A DNA stretch of 58,682 nt from Myxococcales bacterium (GCA_028287115.1 JAQBQF010000215.1:1-58682); one strand, 5' to 3'; counted from the first letter of the stretch, positions 16,408-25,404 are shown. A program made the numbers and translations. The notes: generated from the letters alone by a model not told the origin.

Positions 16408-18284
16408 TGCGCACGCTCTGGACGAAACACGGTGAAGCGATCACGACGGCGATATGCGCACTGTTCGTGCTCGCGGGAGCATTGATCGCCCGTGCTGGCG
16501 TGTCGAGCTGGGTCGCCGATGGCTTCTTTCTGATCGGGTATGTTGCCGGTGGCTATCGGCAGGCGATCGAAGGAACGACCAAGCTTGTTCGCGAACGCGA
16601 GCTCGATGTCGACCTCCTGATGGTCGTGGCCGCCATTGGCGCCGCGTCGATCGGATACTGGTTCGACGGCGCGCTGCTGATCTTCATCTTCGCGCTGAGC
16701 GGCACCCTGGAAGGCTATGCGAGCGCGCGTACCCAGCGCGACATCGAGTCCCTCATGGCTCTCAACCCGGAGGAGGCCGTCGTGCTGCGCGACGGCGTCG
16801 AGGTGCGCGTCGCAATCGACCAGCTCCAGATCGACGACGTGGTGCTCGTCAAACCGGCGGAACGCATCCCCGCTGATGGCGTCGTGCTCGAAGGCGCATC
16901 CCTCGTCAACCAAGCATCGATCACCGGCGAAGCGACCCCCGTACACAAAACGACCGGTTCCGATGTCTTCGCCGGGACGATCAACGGTCAGGGCGGGTTG
17001 CGGGTGCGCGTGACCAAACCGGCGGGCGAGACGGTGATCGCGCGGATCATCGCGCTCGTCCAGGAGGCTCAGGAACGCCGGCCGCCCGCGCAGCTCTTCA
17101 TCGAGAAATTCGAGCTGCGTTACGCGAATCTCGTCGTGCTGGGTGCGGTGCTGTTCGTGGTCCTTCCGACCACGCTGATGGGCTGGACGTTCGCCGCCGC
17201 GCTATATCGGGCGATGGTGTTTCTCGTCGTCGCCTCGCCGTGCGCCCTCGCTGCTAGCATGATGCCCGCGCTGCTCTCGGCCCTCTCCAACGGTGCCCGA
17301 AACGGCGTGCTATTCAAGGGCAGCACATTCGTCGAGGCGCTTGGCAAGATCCGCGCAGTCGCGTTCGACAAGACAGGTACGCTCACGACAGGGCATCCGA
17401 TAGTGATCGACCTCGTCGTGGTCGAGGACTCGGACGCGAGCGCGCTGCTGCAGCGCACGGCGTCCGTCGAGAGCATGTCAGAGCATCCGATCGGCGTCGC
17501 GATCGTGGCCGAGGCGCGCAAGCGGGGACTCGCGATCGCTGCTCCGACGGAGTTTCAATCGCGGATCGGCGTGGGCGCGGAGGGCGTCGTCGGCGGTATG
17601 CCGTGGCGAGTTGGCAAGCGCGAGCTGTTCGCGGAAGTTCCCGAAGTGCTGATCGCCGAGCAAGCCCGCTTGGAGGCGGCAGGCAACACCGTCGTCCTCG
17701 CGGGTGACGAGCGCGCAAAGCTGGCGATCGCGCTTCGCGATACGGTGCGCCCGAACGCGCGTGCGGCGGTGGAGGCATTGCGCAAGCTCGGTGTGGAGCA
17801 CATCGTTGTGATCACCGGAGATAGCGAGGAAACCGCACGTGCAACGGCACGCGAGGTCGGAGCGGATCGCGTGCACGCCGGACTCTTACCGGCGGACAAG
17901 GTTCGAGTCGTCGAGGCGTTGCTCGCCGAGTACGGCCATGTTGCCGTCGTTGGCGACGGCGTGAACGATGCGCCTGCGCTGGCAACGGCGACGGTGGGGA
18001 TCGCGATGGGAGTCAGCGGAACCGACGTCGCGCTCGAGACGGCCGACGTCGTCCTCATGGCCGATGACATCAGCCGGATCCCCTACGCGATCGAGCTAGG
18101 ACGTCGCGCGTTGCGCGTCGTAAAGCAAAACCTCGTCATCGCTCTCGGCGTGATCGTGCTGCTCGTCACCGCCGACGTTCTCGGGAGAATCAGCTTGCCA
18201 ACGGGCGTGATCGGTCACGAAGGCAGCACGCTGCTCGTAACACTCAGCGGGCTCCGACTGCTCCAAAGAATCCGCATCTCGTGA
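16407..18284 (+). CDS. P1B-4-type (CoaT-like) metal-exporting P-type ATPase, 625 aa
   Basis: ATP-driven heavy-metal exporter of the inner membrane. It has TGE at 173-175, the phosphorylated Asp321 in DKTGT, HP at 360-361 and GDGVND at 516-521. The metal-site motif in TM6 is SPC (277-279), not CPC, and the last TM region has HEGST (604-608). SPC plus HEGG/S-T defines the P1B-4 group (Co/Fe/Zn exporters such as CoaT and CtpD). There is no N-terminal HMA domain, as usual for this group. The frame is open further upstream (16230) within the regulator gene, but the ATG overlapping the RcnR stop is the natural start. The sensor fingerprint (Ni/Co) and pump class agree on cobalt or nickel. Confidence 0.93.
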   Translation: MRTLWTKHGEAITTAICALFVLAGALIARAGVSSWVADGFFLIGYVAGGYRQAIEGTTKLVRERELDVDLLMVVAAIGAASIGYWFDGALLIFIFALSGTLEGYASARTQRDIESLMALNPEEAVVLRDGVEVRVAIDQLQIDDVVLVKPAERIPADGVVLEGASLVNQASITGEATPVHKTTGSDVFAGTINGQGGLRVRVTKPAGETVIARIIALVQEAQERRPPAQLFIEKFELRYANLVVLGAVLFVVLPTTLMGWTFAAALYRAMVFLVVASPCALAASMMPALLSALSNGARNGVLFKGSTFVEALGKIRAVAFDKTGTLTTGHPIVIDLVVVEDSDASALLQRTASVESMSEHPIGVAIVAEARKRGLAIAAPTEFQSRIGVGAEGVVGGMPWRVGKRELFAEVPEVLIAEQARLEAAGNTVVLAGDERAKLAIALRDTVRPNARAAVEALRKLGVEHIVVITGDSEETARATAREVGADRVHAGLLPADKVRVVEALLAEYGHVAVVGDGVNDAPALATATVGIAMGVSGTDVALETADVVLMADDISRIPYAIELGRRALRVVKQNLVIALGVIVLLVTADVLGRISLPTGVIGHEGSTLLVTLSGLRLLQRIRIS

Positions 18285-18426
18285 GCCCGCAAGACCTCAT
18301 TTTGGTCCAGCACAAGGGATGGGCTCGGGACGATCGTCCGCACCCGCAACTCGTTACCGCCATCGTCAGCTAGATTTCCTGCGTCCTTTCGGACGCGCCG
18401 GCGTCTCCCAAGACAGGAGAATCAAC

Positions 18427-19248
18427 ATGAGTGATCTGACGGCAGACAAGACGCGGACGATCGTCCGCGAGCACTACGCGAACGTGTCCACGAACGCAGC
18501 CAGCGCCGCGACCGGCTGTTGCGGGGCAATGCCCGCGGGCCAGTCGCGCGGCCTGGGATATTCCGACAACGATCTCACGGCGGTTCCCGAAGGCGCGGAC
18601 CTCGGCCTCGGATGCGGCAATCCGAACGCAATCGCGGCGCTCGAGCCCGGCGAGACCGTGCTCGACCTCGGCTCCGGCGGCGGCTTCGACAGCTTCCTTG
18701 CGGCTCGCGCCGTGGGGCCGACAGGCCGCGTGATCGGCGTCGACATGACTCCCGAGATGATCAGCCGCGCTCGCGAGAACGCGCGCAAGGTCGAGGCGAA
18801 GAATGTCGAGTTCCGCCTCGGCGAGATCGAGCACCTACCGGTCGCGGATCAGACCATCGACGCGATCCTGTCGAACTGCGTGATCAATCTGTCGCCCGAG
18901 AAGGAGGCCGTGTTCAGCGAGGCGCTGCGCGTCCTCAAGCCGGGTGGTCGTCTCGCGATCAGCGACGTGGTCGCGATAGCGCCGATTCCGCCCGAGTTGC
19001 AGACACAGGCGGCTGCGCTCGCCGGATGCATCGCAGGCACCGCACCGCTTGAAGATCTCGAGGCGATGCTCGCGAATGTCGGCTTCGTCGACATCCGCGT
19101 CACGATCGCACCGCGCAGCGCCGAGATCGTCGACTCGTGGCTCGTGGGTGCGAGCAAGTTTGTCGCCTCGGCGACGATCGAAGCGCGGCGCGTCGATCCG
19201 AACGCGCCGAGGTCGACGTCTTGCTGCGAGCCGAGCTGCTGCACATGA
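18427..19248 (+). CDS. arsM: Arsenite S-adenosylmethionine methyltransferase, 273 aa
   Basis: Methylates trivalent arsenic using SAM to give volatile or less toxic species. It has the Rossmann SAM motif VLDLGSGGGFD (78-88), LGCGNP (61-66) before it, and the conserved arsenic-binding Cys in SNCVINLSPEK (Cys151) and AGCIAG (Cys201). An N-terminal CC pair is at 31-32. A C-terminal thiol tail (CCEPSCC) may bind As(III). GACAGGAG precedes the ATG at 18427. The end overlaps the sigma-factor start by 4 nt (ATGA), forming an operon. Confidence 0.93.
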   Translation: MSDLTADKTRTIVREHYANVSTNAASAATGCCGAMPAGQSRGLGYSDNDLTAVPEGADLGLGCGNPNAIAALEPGETVLDLGSGGGFDSFLAARAVGPTGRVIGVDMTPEMISRARENARKVEAKNVEFRLGEIEHLPVADQTIDAILSNCVINLSPEKEAVFSEALRVLKPGGRLAISDVVAIAPIPPELQTQAAALAGCIAGTAPLEDLEAMLANVGFVDIRVTIAPRSAEIVDSWLVGASKFVASATIEARRVDPNAPRSTSCCEPSCCT

Positions 19249-19808
19249 CCGGATCCGCCGTGCCATGGAGCGATGTCGCGGCGCGACTGCGTCCGTTCGT
19301 GGCGCGGCGCGTTCCGCCAAACGAGATCGATGACGTCGTCCAGGATGTCCTCGTGCGCATGCATCGCGGGCTCGCCGACGTGCGCGAGGACGATCGCTTC
19401 GCGGCTTGGATGTTCCAGGTCGCTCGCAATGCGATCACGGACATCGGGCGCAAGCGCGGTCGGAGGCCACTCGAGCAAGGGGATGCACCGGAGGAACTGC
19501 CGGCGGAGCCCGGCGACAACGATCGGCAAGCCGCTGACGGGCTCGTCGGTTGTGTCTCGCTCTTCGTTGCGCAGCTGCCGTCGCCGTATCGCGAGGCGAT
19601 CACTCTCGTCGAGCTCGAAGGCCGCACGGCGAAACAAGCAGCGGAGATGGTCGGCATCTCGGTTTCGGGCATGAAGTCCAGAGTGCAACGCGGCCGTGCG
19701 CAGCTCCGCGAGATGTTCGAGCGATGTTGCGAGATCGCGGTCGACGTTCGTGGCAAGCCGATCGACTTCACGCCACGACCGCAGCCTTCGTGCAAGAAGA
19801 GCTGCTGA
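19245..19808 (+). CDS. SigZ-like ECF RNA polymerase sigma factor, 187 aa
   Basis: Group IV sigma factor. Region 2 (EIDDVVQDVLVRMHRGL, AWMFQVARNAI) is near residues 25-75 and region 4 (LPSPYREAITLVELEGRTAK, then SVSGMKSRVQRGRAQLRE) near 110-160. A SigZ-type tail follows (CCEIAVDVRGKPIDF, then PSCKKSC), where two Cys pairs could sense a thiophilic metal or arsenic. Its ATG overlaps the stop of arsM (ATGA), so it is co-translated with it. There is no adjacent anti-sigma gene; sensing may be intrinsic. The target promoters are unknown. Confidence 0.88.
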   Translation: MTGSAVPWSDVAARLRPFVARRVPPNEIDDVVQDVLVRMHRGLADVREDDRFAAWMFQVARNAITDIGRKRGRRPLEQGDAPEELPAEPGDNDRQAADGLVGCVSLFVAQLPSPYREAITLVELEGRTAKQAAEMVGISVSGMKSRVQRGRAQLREMFERCCEIAVDVRGKPIDFTPRPQPSCKKSC

Positions 19809-19976
19809 GCGCGCGGGTGGGTTCTAAAGCGCTCGCCGCTCGTCTCCGCCGCTAGCGAGCTCAGTTGTCGCCGGAGACACTTGGGCAATCTGCAGTGTTC
19901 GGATCAGCCGCCGCTTCAGGTGCCCGGCCGAGAGAACACGTAAGGTTCTTGGCGTCGGGGCGCTCGGCGTGAGCGC

Positions 19977-20468
19977 CTACCTCGTCGGGTGGTCGGGCAT
20001 CGTCGTCGATTCGCGCGACATCGGTGGCCGTGGAAGTGCGGGCGCGGGGTTCGGCGGCGCTGTCGTCGTCGGAGGCGCGGGCTCACCGATCGCGCGATGC
20101 ATCGCGGCGATTTCGTCATGCTGCTTCACGATGATCTCCTGCGCGAGCCGCTTCAGTTGCTCGTTACGGCCGTAGCGCAACTCGGCCGTCGCCATATCGA
20201 TCGCGGCCTGGTGATGCGGTGCCATCATCGCGACGAAATCCCGGTCCACGTCCCCGGTCGGCTTCAGATCCATGTCGGCCATCATCTTCGCCATCGCTTT
20301 GGCGTTCTCGTCGAGAAAGGGCCTCTCTCGATCGAGGTCGCTCCGAAGCGAATCGCCGGAGCCGGCCGGGACATCCGCGGCGTGTGCCGAGGTCTCGCGG
20401 TCGTCGCGCGCGCATCCGATCACGACCGAGAGCACCAGCAAAGTTCCGAGTCCTGTTGCATCTCTCAT
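19977..20468 (-). CDS. DUF305 domain lipoprotein, 163 aa
   Basis: Exported, probably lipidated protein: signal MRDATGLGTLLVLSVVIGCA with lipobox VIGC. The DUF305 core is at about residues 60-125 with its characteristic motif FVAMMAPHHQAAIDMA, then HDEIAAMH, a His-rich ferritin-like helical bundle often found in copper or other metal resistance loci. The tail is Pro/Ala/Thr-rich. The start at 20468 is chosen because it opens the signal peptide; the frame continues upstream without one. An 18-bp perfect palindrome lies 137 bp upstream. Confidence 0.88.
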   Translation of the reverse strand: MRDATGLGTLLVLSVVIGCARDDRETSAHAADVPAGSGDSLRSDLDRERPFLDENAKAMAKMMADMDLKPTGDVDRDFVAMMAPHHQAAIDMATAELRYGRNEQLKRLAQEIIVKQHDEIAAMHRAIGEPAPPTTTAPPNPAPALPRPPMSRESTTMPDHPTR

Positions 20469-20604
20469 TGATCGTCCTGCGCCTAGACAAAGCAGCTCTC
20501 GCGCCAATCCGCCACGTCGCGCAGCTTCGCGTTCACGCGTCGCATGCGACTCGAATGACGGATTCGTCAACGCGCGCCTAGTGATCGGTGCGCGCCCGGC
20601 GATG

Positions 20605-20622
20605 ACGTTCCCGCGGGAACGT
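20605..20622. promoter_or_regulatory. 18-bp perfect palindrome, operator candidate
   Basis: ACGTTCCCGCGGGAACGT is fully self-complementary and sits in the 304-bp gene-free gap between the DUF305 gene and the aldo/keto reductase 3' end. Its position upstream of the leftward DUF305 gene suggests a regulator binding site. The protein that binds is unknown. Confidence 0.45.
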
Positions 20623-20660
20623 TTTCGAGTCGTGCTCGGCGCCTGAATGTGAACAGAGAT

Positions 20661-20685
20661 ATTTTGCAGACACTGCCTGCAAAAT
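20661..20685. promoter_or_regulatory. Interrupted palindrome ATTTTGCAG-N7-CTGCAAAAT
   Basis: Two perfect 9-bp arms around a 7-nt centre, AT-rich in a GC-rich context. It could be a second operator for the DUF305 promoter or a hairpin downstream of the aldo/keto reductase. There is no T-run on the minus-strand side, which argues against an intrinsic terminator. Apart from the two palindromes, I see nothing else in the 20469-20772 gap. Confidence 0.4.
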
Positions 20686-20772
20686 CCCCGCTCTCGACAA
20701 TCCTTGTGTGCTGGCGACGGTCCTTCTCGAAAGCTGGCCTTAGAGACAAAGTCGACCGTGGTGATCGGCGTT

Positions 20773-21642
20773 TCAGCCCGTGGCGGCGCGCTGAGATTCC
20801 TGCTTCCCCGCGGCGTCGAGCGCACGAAAGTCATCCGCGGTCAGCGTGAGGTCGGCGGCCTTTAGGTTGGCTTCGAGGTGCGGGACCTTGGCCGTGCCGG
20901 GAATCGGGAGCATGACGGGACTGCGCTGGAGGAGCCACGCGAGCGCGACCTGGGAGGTCGTCGCGCCGAGGCGCTGCGCCATCCGATCGAGCACGCCACC
21001 AGGCCGCGCGAGCACGCCACCTGCCATCGGGTACCACGGGATGAAGCCGATCGACTTCTTCTCGCAGTACGCGAGGACGTCCTCGCTCTTGCGCGTGATC
21101 AGGTTGTACTCGTTCTGCACGGTAACGACACGGAAGTGTCGCGACGCTGCTTCGATCTCGTCGACGGAGACTTCGCTGAGCCCGAGGTGGCGGATCAGCC
21201 CATCGCGCTGCATCTCCGCCATGATCCCGAACTGCTCATCTCGCGGCACCTTGGGGTCGATGCGATGGAGCTGCCACAGATCGATTCGCTTGACGCGAAG
21301 CCGGCGCATACTCATCAGCACTTCTTGCTTCAGGTACTCGGGCCGACCGACCGGCAACCACCTCTCGGGCCCGTGACGGACGAGCCCGGCCTTGGTCGCG
21401 ATCACGGCACGGCCGCCATCCATCTCGCCGATCAATTGCTCGCTGACATACGGGCCGTACGAGTCTGCGGTGTCGATGAAGTCGATCCCGAGCTCGCGCG
21501 TACGAGCGAGCACGCGCCTGCACTCCGCGACGTCTTCCGGATCTCCCCAGATGCCTGGACCGGTCAACCGCATCGCGCCGAAGCCGAGCCGATGAATCTC
21601 GAGATCGCCGCCTATTGAAAACGTTCCGCCTAGCTTCGCCAT
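20773..21642 (-). CDS. Aldo/keto reductase, 289 aa
   Basis: NADPH-dependent carbonyl reductase of the AKR superfamily (TIM barrel). The catalytic tetrad can be seen: Asp and Tyr in FIDTADSYG (about 55-63), Lys in VIATKAG (about 81) and His in LWQLHRID (about 121). The C-terminal cofactor region PIPGTAKVPHLEANL is typical of the YdbC/AKR group. The full domain is present. It stands alone, with an intergenic region of about 220 bp upstream; the physiological substrate is unknown. Confidence 0.93.
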   Translation of the reverse strand: MAKLGGTFSIGGDLEIHRLGFGAMRLTGPGIWGDPEDVAECRRVLARTRELGIDFIDTADSYGPYVSEQLIGEMDGGRAVIATKAGLVRHGPERWLPVGRPEYLKQEVLMSMRRLRVKRIDLWQLHRIDPKVPRDEQFGIMAEMQRDGLIRHLGLSEVSVDEIEAASRHFRVVTVQNEYNLITRKSEDVLAYCEKKSIGFIPWYPMAGGVLARPGGVLDRMAQRLGATTSQVALAWLLQRSPVMLPIPGTAKVPHLEANLKAADLTLTADDFRALDAAGKQESQRAATG

Positions 21643-21863
21643 ACCTCGTGGATAGCGCGCGGCCGTTGCTTCCGCGATAACGAAGCGATCCGTCGGGCCT
21701 TTCCCTTCGCGTCCTGACTTTCAACCGTGTTCTGAACAGCGGGGTGTAGCGAGCGCGTGAGACCGAGCGTCCGCGCACGGTCTACGGTGCGGCCGATGCC
21801 GACGAAGATCACGTACTCATGCGTGGTCACTTCCGCGACTGAAATTCTGAGACACTCGACAGC

Positions 21864-22373
21864 ATGAGGCTAACAGCGCTTGTGATCGTGGTCGCGCTCT
21901 GTAGTTGCGGCAAAGACGACAAGAAACCGAGCGAACAACCTGCAACGAAAGCTGCCGCCCCACCGGTGACGGCCGATCGCGGTAACTACCGCGATGTTCG
22001 ATCGATCGACGAGCTCGAAGTCGAGGTGCCGCCCGACGCAAAACCGATGGAGCGGATTCCTGGCTTTCAGAACGCCGACAAGAGCTTCGCGTTTGCCATC
22101 CAAACGCTTGGCAGCAGTCTCGAGCACAAGGACCCGGCGGCGTTCAAGGCGAGCATGAAGTACGGCGTCAAGGATTGGCTCAAAGAGGAGTTGCTCGCGG
22201 ACGGCGGTTGGTACGTCACGCACACGACGGACATGGGCGGGCCGCCCGAGTACAGCCTCCAGATGCGTCGCAAGATTGGCGACACCTGGTACAAGTGCAC
22301 CTGCATCGTCCCGAAGGAAGAGAACCTCGAGCCGGTGATCAAAGCCTGCAAGAGCCTGCGCAAGAAGGCCTGA
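21864..22373 (+). CDS. Hypothetical lipoprotein, 169 aa
   Basis: Lipoprotein signal MRLTALVIVVALCSCGKDD with lipobox LCSC (Cys15). A charged Lys/Pro linker is followed by a small alpha/beta domain with two Cys (TWYKCTCIV) and a final Lys-rich helix. I do not recognise a family. The composition (GKDDKK after the Cys) resembles the many small periplasmic lipoproteins of Myxococcota. No Shine-Dalgarno is seen. Confidence 0.7.
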   Translation: MRLTALVIVVALCSCGKDDKKPSEQPATKAAAPPVTADRGNYRDVRSIDELEVEVPPDAKPMERIPGFQNADKSFAFAIQTLGSSLEHKDPAAFKASMKYGVKDWLKEELLADGGWYVTHTTDMGGPPEYSLQMRRKIGDTWYKCTCIVPKEENLEPVIKACKSLRKKA

Positions 22374-22485
22374 GCAGCAGAGCGATTCGGATCACGGTCG
22401 CCGCGGATTCCGGATCATACGGTCGCTCGTGGCCAGGCAACAACCGCCGACCCGGAACACTCTGCTTTGCCCGTGATCTCAGCTG

Positions 22486-25404
22486 CTATGGCGTGACGCG
22501 ATATACCGCGTTCCCGCAGGTATCGGTCCAATAGACACTGCCCGCCTGCACGGCCATCTTGCCCTCAGGGCAGCCGCCGTTCGGCAACGACGCCATCACC
22601 GTCGCCGGTCCGCCCGAGAGCGGCACCGTCATCAGCTTGCCTGTATCGACGTAATAGGCATTGGTGCTGTCGATCGCGAACACCTTCATGATCTCTGACT
22701 CCTGCACGACCTGACCGGTCGCGATCGTCGTCGCGCCGCCACCCGTCTTCGCGACGCGATTGATGGTCGCCGGGAACGTCTGCTGCCAGGCTTGATCGGA
22801 CCAGTACACGTACGTGCCGTCTGTCGCAACATCCCAGGCTTGCGCTTGATCGACGGCGAGCACGGACACCGGCCCACCGGCGAGTGGCACCGACAGCACG
22901 CGGCCGGAGTTACCAGGGCCGGTGCTGTACTGCGTTAGGTACACGTCGGTGCCGTCGCACGCGAGGTTGACGCCGCCGTCGAACGCGAGCGTTTCGATCG
23001 CGTTCGAGTTGGCGCGGATCACGCGGGTACCGAGGCCCGAGGTCCACACCAGATCGCCGTTGACCACGAGGAGGCCGGTGCCGAGCCCGGGTTCGTTCGT
23101 CGCCAACGGCGTGATCGTGTCGGTGGTCGTGTCGAGCTTGTTCACCGTACCGTCGTTGCCGAGGCCGTAGCTCGTCCAGTACACGTTGGTGCCATCGACG
23201 GCGATCCCGACCGGTGTGTGCTGGCCGGTCGCGATCACGTGCGGGTTCGAGCCGTCGAGGTTCGCTTTCCAGATCTGGCCCATCGCCGAATCGACCTGTG
23301 GATCGGTCCACGGCGAGTCCCAGCGCTCGGTCCAGTACACGGCATCGGCCGTTACCGCGAGCCCGATCGGGAAGTTGAGGTTGTCCTGCACCGTCGTCAC
23401 GGTCGCCATGTGCTGGCCGTGAACGGTGCCGAACACGCCCGATGACACAAACGCGTGCGCGAGATCGATGCCGCTCTTGAACGGCGACGTCGCGAGCTGG
23501 ATCGCCGCTTGCGCCGACGTCGACGACGTTGCACCGAGCGTGAACACGTACGAATGACCGGCGGAAAGCACGCCGGCCGGGAACGTGAACGACAGTTCCG
23601 GAGTGTTGATCAAAGCGATGTGTCGCGACGCCGTGCGGTTGTGACTGTCGACGTAGAGCTCGTTGACGTCGATCGTGTAGAAGGCCGGCGTGCCGATCCG
23701 CGGCGCCGACCATGCGATCGTCGGAGTCCCGCCGATATCGCCGCCATCTTCGAAAAAGTGAAAGCCGTTGACCGTGATATTCGTCGCGGGTGTCAGGGGC
23801 GGCGTGATCGGCCCGGCCGAAGCGGCTGTGGTGGTCGTCGTCCACTCGATGACGTCGGCCTGGCCCCTGCGAGCGCCTGCACCTAAGCCACTGGTATCGG
23901 GGAGTAGGTGGCGCGTGCGGCGCGCCCACCGCGCATCGAACAACACGCCCCAGTCGCCGCCGAGCACCGTCGGCGAGCCGTACTGCACGGTCCCGCCGAT
24001 GTCGGTGCCGGTGACGCCGTTGGTGTCGAACATCAACATCAGATCGGCGTTTGCCGCGTAGAAGCCGTCCTGCGCGGCGCCCGCTTGCGCGAGCACGCCC
24101 GCAAACCCGCCGCAATCCGGGAGGCAGTCGACCGCGGCCGCGTGCGGATTACCGTCGAGGTCGAGTACGTGTGCCCACTGCGTGGCGCGGAAATCGATCG
24201 TCAGACTATTTGCCTGCGAAATGTCCGTGAGCGGCACAGGCATGTCGAGCTGCCCGCTCGGCGGCAGATCGAACACTGGCAGCTGCGCGACGCGCGACAT
24301 CGCCGAGTACGGCGCGCCCGTCGTGCTGAGCTTGTTTGCGAGTTGCGCCACGACTGCGCGATCGCCGGCCGAGCCACGGATGATCGATGCCGGTCCACCA
24401 TCGACGTTCGTGACATCCATCGGCAAGACGAGCGACGTATCGTTCGGTTGCGGCGCCGTCAGGCGCTCCGAGTTGAAGTCCCAGTCGTCAGCCTCCGTCG
24501 AGAAGAACTCGAGCAGATCGCCGTCTTGCCAGGGCTCGAGATTGCTGAGGCTCATATTCAGGATCGAGGACTCGGTCAGCAGCGTCCGCTGGCTTGCGGG
24601 CCGACCGCCGGCGTTGCGGCCAAGATCGGGCGTGTTGCTGGTCGTGACGAGGTACGTATCGCCCGAATGCAGGATGTATTGGCCGACGGGGACGTTCGGG
24701 ATCGTGAACGTACCGGCGGCGACGCCGGTGCCCCCGGTGCCCGGCAGAGCGACGTAGTTGCCGTTGCTGTCGAGGACGAGCGCCTCGACAGTGCGCGTCG
24801 TGAAATCGATCGGTTCGTTGACGCGCGTCGACGCGGAGATCCACTGGGTCTGCCCGACGCCGGTCACGGTACGCGTGCCCGAGGTTTGGCCGATCACCGC
24901 GAGGCTGAAGTGAACCGTCTGCGCCGTGATCTGACCACTCGCGATCGTGCCGCCGATCGCGTCATAGCCCGCGGCGCCGAGCCTCGACCAATACACCGAG
25001 CCCGTCGTGACGCCGGCCGGCATCGGCAGGGTGACCGTCACTGGCTTCGCGAATACGAGGCCCTCCGGTCGGAATTGATACACCGGCGAGACGGCACCTA
25101 CGCCCGACGGTGGCGCTTGGGTCGTGACCGCGATCGTGATGGACGTCGGCTGTGCCAACGCGCCGAATGGAATCTCGAGCGTGAGTCCCGTCGGTGTGGC
25201 GAGCGTGCCCCCGCCGACGCCGACCATCGCGGTTGCGGTCGTGCACTCGGGGAGCTTGGCTTTGTGCTTGTCTTTACACTTGGCCTTGCCTTGGTCGTTG
25301 TTGTTGTCGCTGTTGCCCTCTTTGGCGATCGCGAAATCGTCGGGACTGGCGGCGCAACCAGCCGCGAACACAAGACCTACCGTCGAAACTAATAAGCTTT
25401 TCAT
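22486..25404 (-). CDS. Large lipoprotein: ZU5-like domain, carboxypeptidase-like domain and YWTD-type propeller, 972 aa
   Basis: Lipoprotein signal with lipobox FAAGC (MKSLLVSTVGLVFAAGCAAS). An Asn/Asp and Lys/Cys-rich linker is followed by a ZU5-like beta domain at about residues 45-140 (GGGTLATPTGLTLEIPFGAL and GLVFAKPVTVTLPMP). Central beta-sandwich regions come next. The last ~320 residues form a beta-propeller of repeated blades with IAVDGTNVYWTS / AVYWTE / YVYWSD motifs, as in YWTD/DUF5050 proteins. It is probably a cell-surface adhesion or binding protein. No enzyme motif is visible. The start was placed at 25404 to open the signal peptide. Confidence 0.82.
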   Translation of the reverse strand: MKSLLVSTVGLVFAAGCAASPDDFAIAKEGNSDNNNDQGKAKCKDKHKAKLPECTTATAMVGVGGGTLATPTGLTLEIPFGALAQPTSITIAVTTQAPPSGVGAVSPVYQFRPEGLVFAKPVTVTLPMPAGVTTGSVYWSRLGAAGYDAIGGTIASGQITAQTVHFSLAVIGQTSGTRTVTGVGQTQWISASTRVNEPIDFTTRTVEALVLDSNGNYVALPGTGGTGVAAGTFTIPNVPVGQYILHSGDTYLVTTSNTPDLGRNAGGRPASQRTLLTESSILNMSLSNLEPWQDGDLLEFFSTEADDWDFNSERLTAPQPNDTSLVLPMDVTNVDGGPASIIRGSAGDRAVVAQLANKLSTTGAPYSAMSRVAQLPVFDLPPSGQLDMPVPLTDISQANSLTIDFRATQWAHVLDLDGNPHAAAVDCLPDCGGFAGVLAQAGAAQDGFYAANADLMLMFDTNGVTGTDIGGTVQYGSPTVLGGDWGVLFDARWARRTRHLLPDTSGLGAGARRGQADVIEWTTTTTAASAGPITPPLTPATNITVNGFHFFEDGGDIGGTPTIAWSAPRIGTPAFYTIDVNELYVDSHNRTASRHIALINTPELSFTFPAGVLSAGHSYVFTLGATSSTSAQAAIQLATSPFKSGIDLAHAFVSSGVFGTVHGQHMATVTTVQDNLNFPIGLAVTADAVYWTERWDSPWTDPQVDSAMGQIWKANLDGSNPHVIATGQHTPVGIAVDGTNVYWTSYGLGNDGTVNKLDTTTDTITPLATNEPGLGTGLLVVNGDLVWTSGLGTRVIRANSNAIETLAFDGGVNLACDGTDVYLTQYSTGPGNSGRVLSVPLAGGPVSVLAVDQAQAWDVATDGTYVYWSDQAWQQTFPATINRVAKTGGGATTIATGQVVQESEIMKVFAIDSTNAYYVDTGKLMTVPLSGGPATVMASLPNGGCPEGKMAVQAGSVYWTDTCGNAVYRVTP

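Noticed and set aside
18328..18468. GGACGATCGTCC palindromes at 18328-18339 and 18453-18468 near arsM
   Set aside because: The same 12-mer also occurs in the kinase coding region (46617-46628). It follows from codon usage in GC-rich genes, so an operator role is not supported.
23908..25392. Long plus-strand frame opposite the propeller lipoprotein
   Set aside because: Arg-rich antisense shadow of a real GC-rich gene, with no signal or domain.
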